The position numbers were made by a program, and so were the translations under genes. 64,000 nucleotides of DNA. Origin: Gambelia wislizenii. Lineage: Eukaryota > Chordata > Lepidosauria > Squamata > Crotaphytidae. The notes below the pieces were generated by a model. That model saw only the letters and a list, made by a program, of their open reading frames with translations, had not been told where the DNA came from and made no database searches. How positions within the stretch are numbered: the stretch's first letter is position 1; the number at the start of each line of letters is the position of its first letter. The stretch spans positions 63,101,001 to 63,165,000 of the forward strand of contig JAUMIR010000003.1 in assembly GCA_030847615.1 (NCBI GenBank), written 5' to 3'. Shown one piece after another: positions 1-13,200 of the stretch.

Positions 1-850
1 TTGATTGCACTGATGGAACACGGAGGAGCCCTCAGTCACACACCAGCAAAACTTAATCCTTGGACAAGCATATATAAGGAGAGGCAGTCCCTTACATATT
101 GAGGTCCCAAGTTGTTTAGGGCTTTAAATGTCATCACAAGCACCATAAATTCAGCCTAGAAATGTATTGGTAGGCAGTGCAATTCTTTTAAAACTGGCAT
201 TACATGCTGTCTGTTTGTATTTCCAGTCAGCAGTCAATCTACTGCATTGGGCACTAGCTGCAACTTCTGAGTCTTCTTCAAGGGCAGCCCCATGTAGAGC
301 GCATTACAGAAGTCTAATCGGAAGGTTACTAGTGCACAAACTACTGTGACTAGGTTATCTCTGTTCAGGAAAAGCTGTAGCTGGTGGACCAATCATAGTT
401 GGCACCAAGTACTTCGAGCCACAGAGTCCTCTTGGGTCTCCAGGACCAGGATGGATCTAAGAGTACTCCAAGCTACACACCTGCTCCTTCAGGGGGAGTG
501 TAGCCCCATCCAGGACATGCTGTTTACCAGATTTCCAGATCTGAGAACCGCCAGTCCATAGCACCTTCATTTTATTGGGGTCCAGCTTCAGTTTATTGGC
601 CCTCATCCAGCCCATTACAGCCTCCAGGCACTGATCCAGCACCTGCAGAGCCCCAGCTGCCTCTGATGACAAAGAGAAATGGAGCTGAGCGGCATCAGCA
701 CACTCATGGTACGCCACTCCAAACCCCCTTATGACCTCCCCCAGTGTCTGCCCCTCCTCTACTCAACATTCCAAGAGCTGTGATAGGCTAATCCCTGCTG
801 TGTCTCCATCTGTCACAGGAGCATTTTTAGTTTCTTCAGAAATTGGTCCA
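1..850 (-). mobile_element. L2-type LINE reverse-transcriptase fragment (decayed)
   Basis: Read on the - strand, 717-457 encodes a stretch resembling the YADD-containing palm and following region of L2/CR1-group reverse transcriptases (ADAAQLHFSL, then CLEAVMGWMRANKLKL, then LDGATLPLKEQV). Nearer the left edge, 345-245 encodes the downstream RLDFCNALYMGLPLKKT segment typical of the same group. Frames are broken between these blocks and the YADD motif is degraded. The element runs off the left edge or is truncated there. It lies in the FARP2 intron upstream of the first visible exon. Clade is inferred from motif style only. Confidence 0.7.
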
Positions 851-966
851 GTGTTGCCGGTAACCTAAGATTTGTTCATTAGCTTTATTTCATTAGAAAA
901 TCGTATTTAAAATATTGAACAAGAATGTGTGTAAAATATTTTTATGTATCTTCTGTGATCCCATAG

Positions 967-1204
967 GAATTTACCAGCTACTTGCAGAAGCATGATGAAG
1001 TCCTGACAGAATTAGAGAAAGCAACTAAGCGTATTAAGAAACTGGAAATGGTTTATAAGGAGTTTGAACTCCAGAAAGTTTGTTATTTGCCACTGAACAC
1101 TTTCCTGCTCAAACCCATCCAGAGGTTAATGCACTACAAATTGATTCTGGGGAGACTTTGCAAACACTACACGCCAGATCACCGGGACTACGTGGACTGC
1201 AGGA
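967..1204 (+). CDS. FARP2: FARP2 exon: DH (RhoGEF) domain, conserved helices
   Basis: The acceptor is CCATAG before 967 and the donor GTGAGT begins at 1205. The 238-nt exon opens in phase 0 with EFTSYLQKHDEVLTELEK and contains the family signature YLPLNTFLLKPIQRLMHY, a DH-domain region that contacts the GTPase. It ends after one base of a codon, which joins AT of the next exon to give Asn. Confidence 0.92.
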
Positions 1205-4200
1205 GTGAGTGGTGGATCAAGCAAATAGCTGCAAAGCCTTTAGCTGACATTTTCTGTCTTTTTCTGTTTCTGGTTGATAGCACTTGAGTTATCTTGGTGG
1301 GAATAGCATCCATTATGAAACTAATTCATAAGAAACAAAAACAAATTGGAAAGTTTTCTGTTACAGATTATTAGGTTGCTGAGATTTGTCTCATGACCTC
1401 AACACAGTAACTAAATATCTAAACTTTCAGCTATAAAACTGCTTGAACGAGTTGGTGCTGCATTCTTTTAGCAGTGTGACATTTAGCCAAGGGCTGATTT
1501 GTATGTTCATGTAGCTCACTCAATGTGTCATTACTCAAGTGAACACATTAACAGCTTCCATTGAAAAATACTGATTTCTGAATTTGATCTTTGATGGCAG
1601 TTGTCATCATTCAGTTATAAACAAGTATGAATTCATGCTGAGTGCCTTTTTATCATACATATGCATTTAACAGGCAGACTGAGAAAAGTATGTGCAGTTT
1701 GGTCATAGCCAGAGTTATGGGGCTCAGATGCAACTGAGAACCTTGAGAATATCTAAATGCTTCATTCCTATGTATTTTAGAGTGTTGTAATGCAATGGAG
1801 CAATGGGGCTCTGGTATCATGCTTATAGATAATACTATGTATATTTTGCAAATGTAATATAAGGTGCAAAACAGAATGCCAGGGTTAAAAATGTGGCATT
1901 AATTTTGCTCAAATTTTGCTTAAGAACTAACCTGGATAGAAATGTGCATTTCTGCACTCAGCACACAGTCCATCTTACAGAAAGGTGTATCAGACATTGA
2001 TGCTGCAGTCTCATCTCTGTCTCTCTCTTTTCCTACCTGTTAAATAGAAATATGAAATATTCCACCTCCTGGGATTGTTTTGGAGGACAGAATAATATGA
2101 GGATTATAGGAACACATGTTATGGCAATTAAAAATGACAGGCTTGCTAATGATTTCATCTTAATGTTAATGGATTTTCTAGCTCTGGGGATTACAATTTA
2201 TGCTGTTATTAAAACAATAAACACAAAAACCTAAGAAGGATAAAGTGGGAAATCAGTGTACACCACAATCTTTTCTATGTGGTAAAAATGCCCAGCCTCA
2301 GTAACCCTGTAGCCATGAACAAACTAACCTCTGTTCTATACCTCCACTTCCACCATCCTCCAAAAAAAGCATACAGCATTTTAGGAACCTACTCTTTAGA
2401 CACAAGGTGTAAGAATTGCACTAATGCAAACATATGATTTTGCAGAATTCATTTGTGCGCTACTTTGATACAGAATGTAAACAGCTCATTATAATTCTCA
2501 AGAGAGTATGGATAATTTTGTCAGGGGATGATAGGACATTCAATCCCCGGTGGAAGCCAAAATCTGTCTCAGCAGACTAGGTAGTAACCCTTTCCCAAGA
2601 ATACTCACACACAGAGTGTTTGGTGTCCAGAACACAGGAGATGCTTTAATCTTCAGTAGTTTCAATATGTACAAAGTGCTATGCCAGGCATCACAGGATC
2701 ATACGAAGAGAATGAACACTGATCTGGCTTTCTTATATACATCTCAGCACAGCATTGGCTTACCCAAGCACATGGTTACATCACATCAGATGTCCATACT
2801 CACGGCTTTGTACTCTAGTAACCCTTCTTCTGATGCAATCTTTCTCATGCAGCTGTAGCATGATTAGCATGACTGGCAATTCATGGAGTCATGGAGTCAG
2901 TCATCATGACTCAGCATGATTTCTGCAATTGTTTGGCCATTTTTAAATTTAGGGTTCAGTCACCAGTTCCTGACAAATTTTGTCATTAAATGACATTTGT
3001 TCAGACAAGACCAGGCCATCTTGTTCACTTCCAATATGTTGTGTTTTTGTAGATATGCACATACAGCTTTTTTTTTTAATGGAAAAAAATTGATGTGCTG
3101 CTTTGTGTTGGAGTTTCAATCAAGTAAGACTAGTGAATATTGCACCAACTGAAATTTACTGTAAGATGGTATGTGTGCTGAATGCAGAAGTGTGTATTTC
3201 CATTCATTTCAGTTCTTAAGCAAAAATTAGTGCCAAATGAACCATCCAATGAAGTGCTGTCTGTATTTGGTGCTATTGGTGTTAATAGCAATTAGTCTGT
3301 TTTTTAAAAAATAGTAAACGATATCAAGAGCTGTGAGCACAAATGAGCTGGAGATTGAAACATTCAGGCCAGAATCCAGAGAGTTGCTTCAAATGTTCCT
3401 TAGAGTGTAGGATGCCTAATGGGATTTTATTTTATTTTAATTTTTTAAAACAAAATCCCCCTGAAATTTGTTGCAATTCCAAAACTGGATTGTCTTGGGT
3501 TTGGGGGTTGCTATTTGAGAAATGTAAGCCTAATAAGCCTCATTGGGTGTGCTAAACTAGTTGTGTGATTCTTTTGGACTCCTGCCACAGTTCTTCATCT
3601 TTTTGCTAGCTCTTGTTTTCTTAATTGCCTCTTTCTTTTTCTTTCTTTCTTTTGAGGAGGGGATTATTCTCTTAGGGGATTATTCTCCTTAGCCTTCTAG
3701 GAGAAGAAGAATCATAAAAAGAAAAAGGACAAGTCAGCTAACTGTCCCTGTTCTCCTCTGTTTCACATTTCAGCAGAGAAACCACTGCCCCCTGCTTTTA
3801 CTCCAATAAGTTCTCTGGTTAGCGTGTTGGCTTCTCTATCTCCCATATATTCTGTGGTCAAAACCTTGAACATAATTTAAATTTATATACCTGTAGCTGA
3901 GAAAGCTCCTGGTGCATCTGAAGTGGCACAATCCACTGTTCTGGCACACACTGAATCCACACAACAATCTACTGTTGTAGTTATTAATAAGGCCCTTCCC
4001 TCTGTCGAGAAGCCATAGCTTCAACGACATACTCTCTTCCACCTCCCAAAAAACATCAGGCTCCATGGTCCCATTCTCATGGCACTGCTTCCTCCGTATC
4101 ATACGGTTTGGATTGGTCAAACTCCTCTGCTTCCTGGAGTTGTTCCAGGTGTGTTCGCTGCAGTCATCGCCGTGATACTCACTGTCGTTGGGACCAATGC

Positions 4201-7200
4201 AGCCCCTCAGATTCGAGGCATCGTCAACGTTGATAGTCATCTTCCTACAACTTCCTATGACACATCCCAGAAAGTACGTGTCTATATGATCCATACTATA
4301 GCCACCAATACCATCTTCCCCATCACTAGCACTCTCCTCTTCATCAACATTCTCTGACCAGGAAGAGGCAGAGATCCTGCTCTCGTTCTTTTTCTGTTGC
4401 CCATTCAGTTATAATTCATCCCCCTTCCAAGGATCATCAACCTCTGCTTCAACACAGTTCTCTAAACATTGTTGTTGACTGACCCACGCCACTTGACACC
4501 AATGTTACTCTGGAGGAAACCCTTGCCACTCAACCACCTCATTCCACTCATTGGTCTGACCCTGAAAGAACGCACCATAGCAGGCATTCTTCTTCAGATT
4601 ACTCTGATGCTTCATCTCTTGACACAGATGTCTCACCACTTCTTCTCTTCTCCTCAAACACTTAGAAAACCTGAATCTGTTGAGGAATTAGAGTGTCCCT
4701 TTATTTTTGGAAACTCTATGAAGTTAAAACTGTTAACTTACCTCTAGTTTGGGAAGGTGTGACTCAGTTGTACATAACTTTGCCCTAAACTTCAAGAAAC
4801 AAAAGAGGCAGATAGCTTCAAGTTAAACAACTTAAAACTTTACTTATGGCTATGCATTTACATTTGGTTTGAGAGCTTAAATCCTAACTAAGCTAATGAA
4901 CAGGTTTGGGTGAAAGAGAGAGAGCCAATCTTGACTCACCAGCTCAAGGAGCAGAGACAACAACATGGCTGCCGAAGAAGAAGGCAAGAGAGAGAAGCAT
5001 GAAAACTACAGGAGCTGAGAAGGGACAAATCTCTATATGACCAATACCAACAGGGGTGTGCTAGATCATGTGATCTAGCTGCTTAGTTGCAAACTAAGAG
5101 AGAAAGATTTCAAAATGGAGGAAATCCTGTTCTACCTATTACCTTCTTGCCCTAATGGCAACAGAGTATGGGAGGAGATAGAATGCTGATTTTTTTCCAA
5201 CAGAATCTTTGTCTTCAACTGGTGATGTGACTGCTTTTGCAGAAAAGATTGTGTGGCTAATGCTTTGGACTTGAAGATGAACTGTTCTGAGGACAATCCT
5301 ATCGATTCTGTTTACAGCCGTATTGAAATGAGAGTTCCAACCCCTCATTCAATCCCTTTGCTTCCTTCTGTTTTACATATTGCTTGTCGTTCCTGGTCAA
5401 TGCCTTCATCCATCCCATTGACATCCAAGAAGATTGACACCCTTTACCAGATTGTTGAACCCAAAGCTGAATGGCTCTCTCATCATCCAAAACCTAACTC
5501 GATTGTCATAGAGGCTTGTCTCTCCAAAAAACTTACATGACCTCTGCGGACGGTGAGAGCAAAAAACTAGACTCTGTGTCTAAAAAATTCTATGCTTCTA
5601 CTGCACTCAGAATCAGAATTGCTAGTTATTCAGCATGCATGTCCACATACCAGCAACATCTTTGGGAGCAGGTTTTTCCTCTCCTAGACAAACTACCTGA
5701 TGACATCAAATGCCTGGGAATGGCCCTCTGCAACAAAGCTCATTCCTTAGTGGGCTGCCAAATCAACTCCAAATGTCACTTCGCTGATAGTGTTGTCAAA
5801 ACTCTTGCAGGGTATATTGCCTTATGATGTCATGTTTGTCTAAGGTCTTCGGGTCTTTCCTCTCAGGCCCAATCTGATATAGAAGACATGCCCTTTGACG
5901 AGGAGGGGCTCTTCCACAAAGAGACTGATAGCAAACTCGAGCTGACTCAAAAAATGGGGACCACAGCCCGCAAATGTGACCTTCCAAGCCAGCCACGCTT
6001 CCTACCAAAATCTCATTACAGATGGTCCAGGCCCTCCACTCAGTGAGACTTCAGTCTGTCTTGGTACCATCATCCAAAGTCAGATCTGCCTTCTCCCTCA
6101 TTTCCTCTCTGGAAAGCTCCTCCTCAGTACCAACCGCAGCTCAAGAAAAGACAATGGATTTGGGAAAGCATCGCCTTTGACTCGCTGCTGGGCCTACCTT
6201 CTTCTTCTGGAATTTTCTTTGCGGACCCAGACCATACCGCCCCTTCGCCCTCCTGAAATAACACACATACACACATTTTCTCTGATCTCCAGAGTCATTG
6301 TGAAGATCTGTACTGACCATGCTCAATGCATTCTAATCACCCAGTGGTGGCCTTGCCAACCTTGGTTTGCAACCCACCTGTCACTGTCGAACCACAGATA
6401 CAAACTCCTGCCTCTCCGTCCAGATCTCCTCTCAATGCACAACAGTCAAATTTGCCATCCGGATCTCAACATGTTGAACCTCATGGCATGGAGGCTCTTC
6501 CTCTGACTAATTTACCAGACCGAATCAGAAATATTATTGACTCATCTCACTGCCCATCAACAATCCAGTCCTATACTTATCAATGGCAGCATTTTGTTTC
6601 CTTCTTGTTGGACAAAGTCACTCTCCAGATTGAGTTGGTATTCAGGATGTTCTTGAATTCCTCCTTTTGCTCTCTGATGCTGGTCTCTGTCGACTGTAAA
6701 GGTTTTCCTGACGGCTGTCACTCATCACTTCCTCTTGTCTGGATGCCCTTCCTGTTTTCAAGACCCTCTTGTGAAAAAGTTTCTCAAGGGGTACCATAAT
6801 CTGCATCTTCCTGTCTCACGACCGACTTCACCTTGGAGTCTTGATCTGGTTCTTTCCCAGCTGTGTCAATGCCCATTCGAACCCATGGCCTCCTGCGACC
6901 TGTGCCTTATTTCTTGGAAGATGGCATTCCAGGTGGCGATCGCTTCAGCTTGTCGGGCCGGTGAATTGTGTTTGCTTCATGTGGTCCAACCATACCTACG
7001 CTTCCACAACGATAAAGTCATCTTACAACCGGATATTTTTTTTTCTACTGAAAGTGGTTTCTGCCTTCCATCTGAATCAGGACATTGTACCCTCTGTGTT
7101 CTTCTGGAACCCTTTAACTGAACTTGAGAAAATGCTCCACTCACTCAATGTGCAGAGGGCTTTCATTTTCTATGTAGATCAGACTGCTTCATCTCGATGA

Positions 7201-10200
7201 TCGCAGCGTCTCTTTGTTTGCTACTCTCAGAGTAAACTTGGACTTCCCATTTCTCCTCAGAGTCTGTCCAAGTGGGTGGTATCAACAATCCACCTTGCAT
7301 ATGAACTGGCTTGAGTTGAACCTCCCCCTCGGGTCTGAGGATATTCTACCAGAGCTGTTGCTGCCTCTTCTGCCTTTTTGGCAGGCATTCCTTTGTCGGA
7401 CATTTGTTGGGCTGCTGTTTGGTCCCAGCCCATGACATTTATATCTCACTACTGTATCAATACTCATTCTAAATCTGATGCTAATTTTGGCAAAGCTATG
7501 TTGATGTCATGTATCCCTGCCATTGATAAGTGATTCTGTTTTTTCTTTTGGTGTGTTTTATGGTACGTATACTATGTTGTAGTTTCTGTTCATTTGTGCC
7601 TTATTCATTCACTCTTATTACTTGTTGGTAGTCTGTATTTCTGTTATTTCACCATATTTAAAGTGATGTGGCTTTACCCTCCTGTAACCACAGGATATTG
7701 TTTACTGAAGTGCCTTATGGGCCAGACCTGCTTTTTTCTTGCTTTTTTCTATCCCATGCAACTGAGCTTTCAATTCACAATCTCCTGTTTGAACCTTACC
7801 ATGTATCTTGTGTATGTTTCTTTCTGGTGTGCTGAGCCACTATGTTGATTTATCCATGACACTTCCACCACCTGTAGGGTGTAGCATGCTAATCTCCCAA
7901 CTGTGTGATTCGCAGAGACCACAATGAAGGAGGACAGGTTACTTACCTGTAACTGTAGTTCTTCGAGTGGTCATCTGTGAAATCACACAAATCCGCCCAT
8001 CCTCCCCTCATCCTGCCATTCCTTGATTTCATTGATGCTGCTTATGTGGCAGACATGGAACTGAGGTACCTTCGGCAAGCTTGGTATTTACATATCACAG
8101 GGAGGTGGGCAGAGCTACTGCCACAAAGCTTCGCCTAACTGCTCTAGAATGTTCCGAATGGTGTTCTGCGCATGTGCAATTTAACCCCAGTTGTGTGATT
8201 TCACAGATCACAACTCGGAGAACTACAGTTACAGGTAAGTAACCTGTCCTTCCCCACCTCCTGAGCAGCTTGCTTGTGTACACCTCATACTGCTGCTTCA
8301 TCAGCAGCTGGCAGTGATATTGCAGAGCTGTTCTAGCTGCCTCTCACAGCTTGGTACAAAGCTCTAGTCTTGGCTACACTAAATACAGATCAAAAAACTA
8401 TGGAGGTAATGAGTGTAGTTGCATTTCTTTCTTTTCCAATTAGCCTCTTGGAAGCTAGAACATGGAGCAGCATGCATCACAGTGCTTCTCTTGTTGCAGA
8501 TATATGGAAACTGCATGTGCAGCTTTCTATTCTCCCATCTAGTTCTACAGGTGTTTTTAAGGCTAGGTGGTAAATATACTATGCACGCAGATACCATGTG
8601 TTGCCCTGTTTCACGGAGGAAAGTGGTTATAGGAGACATACTATCCCAGCTTCCAGAAGCCATTGTGGAACATATGAAGACTATTGTGGGTCACCAGGCA
8701 ACTGCTAAATTAAAAGGATGACTTACATTTACTGACATTTGTTTATATGACATGCACACTTTGCCCTATAATATCTCATATTTAAATAAGGCTTATGTAG
8801 GTGTAAAATAATCCATCCTCAAATACATGTCTTAAATTTGAAATGAAATGTTAGTTAACCTAGAAACTAACTTTGGATATACAAGTGTTGTTGTAGTAGT
8901 AGTAGTAGTAGTAGTTTATTAATGCTTAGACCAAAGGCCATTTGCATACACAGTGAATAAGAATATGAAAATACAATATTATAAAAGTGCTATATAAAAT
9001 AACTGGCATCAAAAATTGTGCATTAGAATGACAAAATTCAATACAGTTAAAACACATTGAATAAAAACGACAATACTGAAATTAAATAAGGTCATCCCCA
9101 TAGCAATCAACTGCAATATCAGCTATAAGTCTTGCACGAATTTTCATCACTGCCAGGGCAAAAAGAGAAACCTTGTGAGTTACCATAGAGTCAATATCAG
9201 ACAGAAGATAGAAAATCTTTTCAGAAACAGTGTTAGAATGTAAATGAGACAGAATAGACCCCAGAAATTTGGTTCTTGGTTCTGAATATAATGAACAGAA
9301 AAATAGGTAATGAGGCAAATCCTCAATTTCTGGGGCATCACAATGCATAAACGAAAGGCCAAAGGTGTATGAGAATATCTGCCATCAATCATAGTTGTGG
9401 GCATTATTTGAAAACGAAGGGCTGTAAAAGCTTACCTAAGTTTTGGAAATGTAAGCTTTACTAGGTAAACTGCCCTTTGATGGTCCAATTTATAAAGTCT
9501 ATACTATTTTGAAAATTTAGAGTTGTTAATAGCCTGTCTGTCCAAATGCACACCATGGTTAAAAATGTATTCACGAAGCTTCTCTCTTGAATTCAAGATA
9601 GGAGGATTATCAATTAAAACAGGGTAAGATTCAAGCAACTTACAATATCTTGAACTCCAAACTTTGCAGTTTGATAGATGTTGGAAACAAAACTTGGGGA
9701 AAACCCTAACTGAAGAATCTTTTATAGTTCTCCAGTAGTTAAATCAAATAAAGTGAATACGAGCTCTAATGGAAGGGAAACTGACTTCTGCCCGAACCAG
9801 GGCTGCAGGGGTGCCAGGTGGAAGTGTTAGCAATTTCTTAAGAAATGTATTCTGAAGGGCCTCCAATTTAGCCATCTGGGAGTCATCCCATCCCCACACA
9901 GCAGCACCATACAGAATCTGGGCAATGACTTTGCTCTGGAATATTTTCAGGGCCGGAACAACCAGGTGACCCCCTGTGTTATTGTAAAATCTAAGGATTG
10001 CTCCAATAGATGTCAGAGCCACTGCTCTGGTAGCTTCTATATGGGACTTCCAGGAGAGATTTTCTGTGAAATGAATACCAAGGTACTTAAATTCCCGACA
10101 TTGTTCAATCTGGTGACCATTGATGGACCAACGAAAATGGGAATGTCTTTTTCCAAACACCATCACCTTTGTTTTGGTATAGTTAATGTTCAGCTTTTCT

Positions 10201-13200
10201 TTAGAACAAAATACACTGAGCTTAGAAATCAACCTTCTCAGACCTATACATGTAAGTGCAATTAAAACCATATCATCAGCATATAAAAGAATAGAAATCT
10301 TTTTTGACCCAAGTGAGGGTGGAAAAAATTCTGGGCCAGACAGTGCTGGGATGATGTCATTCAGATATAAATTAAAGAGTGATGGTGCTAATAGGCATCC
10401 TTGTTTTACTCCTTTATTTATGGGGATAGGATCAGTTAATGAGCCAGCAATGCCAACTCTTATTCTAGCAGTTGTATTGGTGTAGAGCCCCTTAATTAAA
10501 AACAATAGGTGCTTATCTATATTAGTGTTGGCCAGCTTATGCCACAACAAGTTTCTGTCGATTGAATAAAAAGCTGCTGCTAAATCAACAAAGGCAACAA
10601 ATAAATGTTTTGTGGGGCCAGCAATTCCTTGTTGGGCTAAAAAATAAAGAGTCAAACAATGGTCAATAGTGCTCTGGCCTTCCCTAAATCCAGCCTGTTC
10701 AGCGTGAATGATCTTATTAGTAGATTCCCAATCCTCCAATTTGTTTAACAAATATTTACTATATAACTTGGAATCAATATCCAAAAGGCTTATAGGCCAA
10801 TAATTATTGGGATCTTGCTTATCACCCTTCTTATAAATAGGAACAACTACACTCTGTTTCCAGCCCACTGGAGTTATACCTGTATTGTTGATTTGGGTAA
10901 ACACTTTAGCTAATATTGGTGCCCACCACTCAGCAAAGTATTTAAATATTTCTGGAGGCATCATATTTTCTCCTGGGGCCTTACTCCATGCAAGAGCTAC
11001 AATCAACTTTTTTATCTCAGACACTGACACGGGAGACCAATATGGCAAACAAGTAGTTTTGGAGACAATAGAGGAGTGATTCTCTGCATGTATAGCTCCA
11101 TAGAGTTTACTAAAATGGCTGTACCATTGCTGCGATGTAATATGCCCAACAATTACCGGTCTGACCATATTCATACCAGAAGCAATGATGTCCCAAAACT
11201 GTTTCTCATTCTTATCCGTCACAGCTAGAGCTAATTGTTTCCATTGTGTTCTAACATATATGTCCTTTTTTGTTTTAAAAGTGCCTTATAAGATGACCTC
11301 ATAGAAGCTAAAATATCAGGAGAAACATCATTATTTCTAAGTGCTTGTCGAGAGCAATCCATCAATGCTTTTCTAGCACTTCTGCATTCAAAATCAAACC
11401 ATCTTTTAGTTGCTACCTTGTAGGGATTAAATTGTTTGTTACACACTAGCTTGGGTCTAAGCTTTTGAATAATGGTTTGATAAGCTTTAAGATATCTAAA
11501 TTAGAGTTTAAAGTGGCTTGACGGAAGGCTTTAAAAGTAGTACTCTCAAATATGTGAAGAATGGAGGTGCCCAGGTTGATTGACCACCGTATTCTCTGTT
11601 CTCCCATATGAATTCCATTTAAATTTTGGGAAGCACATGGGGGGTGAAGCATCTCAAAATTAAATAGCAATGAGAGAGGAAAATGATCACTTTCAACTCG
11701 ATTGTTCACTTCAAATCTAAAAATATCAGGTACCAGAGTAGCAGAAACTGCAATATAATCTATTGTGCTTGCTGCCCTATTGGTGACATAGGTGTAAGTA
11801 CCCAGTGTTATGTCATGATGGGTTCCATTAAGGCATTGCAAATGGTGCAAGGAGAGGACTTCTATAAACTTCAGACCTGGCTTGTTTATGATTATATCTT
11901 GGGAGACCCTAGCAACAGGTGTGGCATGAGAGACTTGCCCAAGGTTAGTACTGTACTCTCCACATGTTTCAAACCATCTCCAATTCTAGCATTAAAATAT
12001 CCACATAATAGGAGCCTTGTGGAGGGATATTGACTCTCCAGGAGGGTCAGGGTTTCAGATAAACTATTCCAGATGCTATTAGGGCCTACATTCTTTGCTA
12101 AGTTGGGTGGAAAATAGACATTTATACAAATTAAAGAACCAAAATGCCTGCTCTTAATGGAAAAGACCTGTATACATTGCGAAAAAGCACTAGTTATTGG
12201 TTGAATCTCAGCATGCAAGTCAACTGAGATAAATGTAGTAAGGCCACCATTGCCACGGTCTCTAGTGCAAGTTTTAACAGCTGGAGCAGAAAATGATTGA
12301 AATCCATGAAGAGATGGCAAGTTAGTTTCAAGGGCCCATGTCTCTTGCAAACAAAGAATTTTAAAGTTTTGAAGATAGATTGCAAAATCTGCATCATGGA
12401 ACTTATTTCCCCACCCCATGATATTCCAACATAGTAAACTTAATTGTCAAGCTGGTGTAGTCAAGGCCATATCATCACAGGTATCCAAGGGTTCTATTTG
12501 AGCTGGGGTTTTTTGACTGGGAGACAACTCATGCAGAGGAGGTATGTTGTTAACCCTCTTAGGCTCCAAGGGTTGTGCTGGAATTGTAGTTATGAAGTCC
12601 TCTTCATTCATTATTAATAAAGCATCAATAGAGCCCTGATCCAGAACCCTCTCAGCCTGAGGAACCTCATCAGTGGGTACCAATGGTTTGGCCAAGTCCT
12701 TGGTAGTAAACAGCATGTTCTTAAGATCGTCTAATCTAGAGGCAATGTCTTTTTGTTCTTCATTGATTATTAAGTCACTCAAACCTGTAAACTGCTTCTC
12801 TGCTATAGTCCTAGAAATTTTGGCTGGACTAGGCTTCTGTGTGGTCTTGCTAGAAGCTCCTTTGGAAATTAACAAGAAGGTATTCCTTTCCTCTGTAGAC
12901 ACTCCACTGCTGTGCTTATGAATAATTAAAGGAGTTGTAGTTAAGTCTGGAAAGACCCATACTGGTGTTATTTGAAAGCTAGACAGAAAAGGCTTCATTT
13001 TCATCAACATACGTAACAGGGATTGTAGGCTGTTCAAATGTTAACAAAATTTGCTTATGTGCCGATATACTGGGAAGCCATTCTACAGCAAGCATATCCA
13101 TATTTTGAGGATGTATCTGTAAAAGTTGGCCCCAAAAAGATCTGATGGCTCTATATGACTGCCATCTACCATTGTTTATTCTATTATAAGCAATTTGCAG

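Larger units (their letters stand above)
3600..8250 (+). mobile_element. DIRS-like tyrosine-recombinase retrotransposon, decayed and internally deleted
   Basis: The region holds, in order, a lysine-rich and serine-rich gag-like N-terminus (about 3695-4670), a gag core and C-terminus (about 5195-6030), a short piece matching the end of the DIRS RT/RNase H polyprotein (about 6325-6500), a tyrosine-recombinase reading frame (about 6490-7530) and a 59-bp inverted repeat near the right end. This gag / RT-RH / YR order without integrase or LTRs is the DIRS layout. The catalytic part of reverse transcriptase is missing. Frameshifts and stops are frequent, so the copy is dead. The left boundary is approximate and no target duplication was found. 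The 4720-5190 segment does not fit gag and is probably a later insertion. Confidence 0.75.

Noticed and set aside
2520..2870. Solo LTR in reverse orientation
   Set aside because: Suggestive text but no TG/CA ends or target duplication could be placed, so it is left as unassigned intron.
3836..4294. 152-codon open frame on the - strand
   Set aside because: It is the reverse of DIRS gag-region sequence and shows no recognisable protein features.
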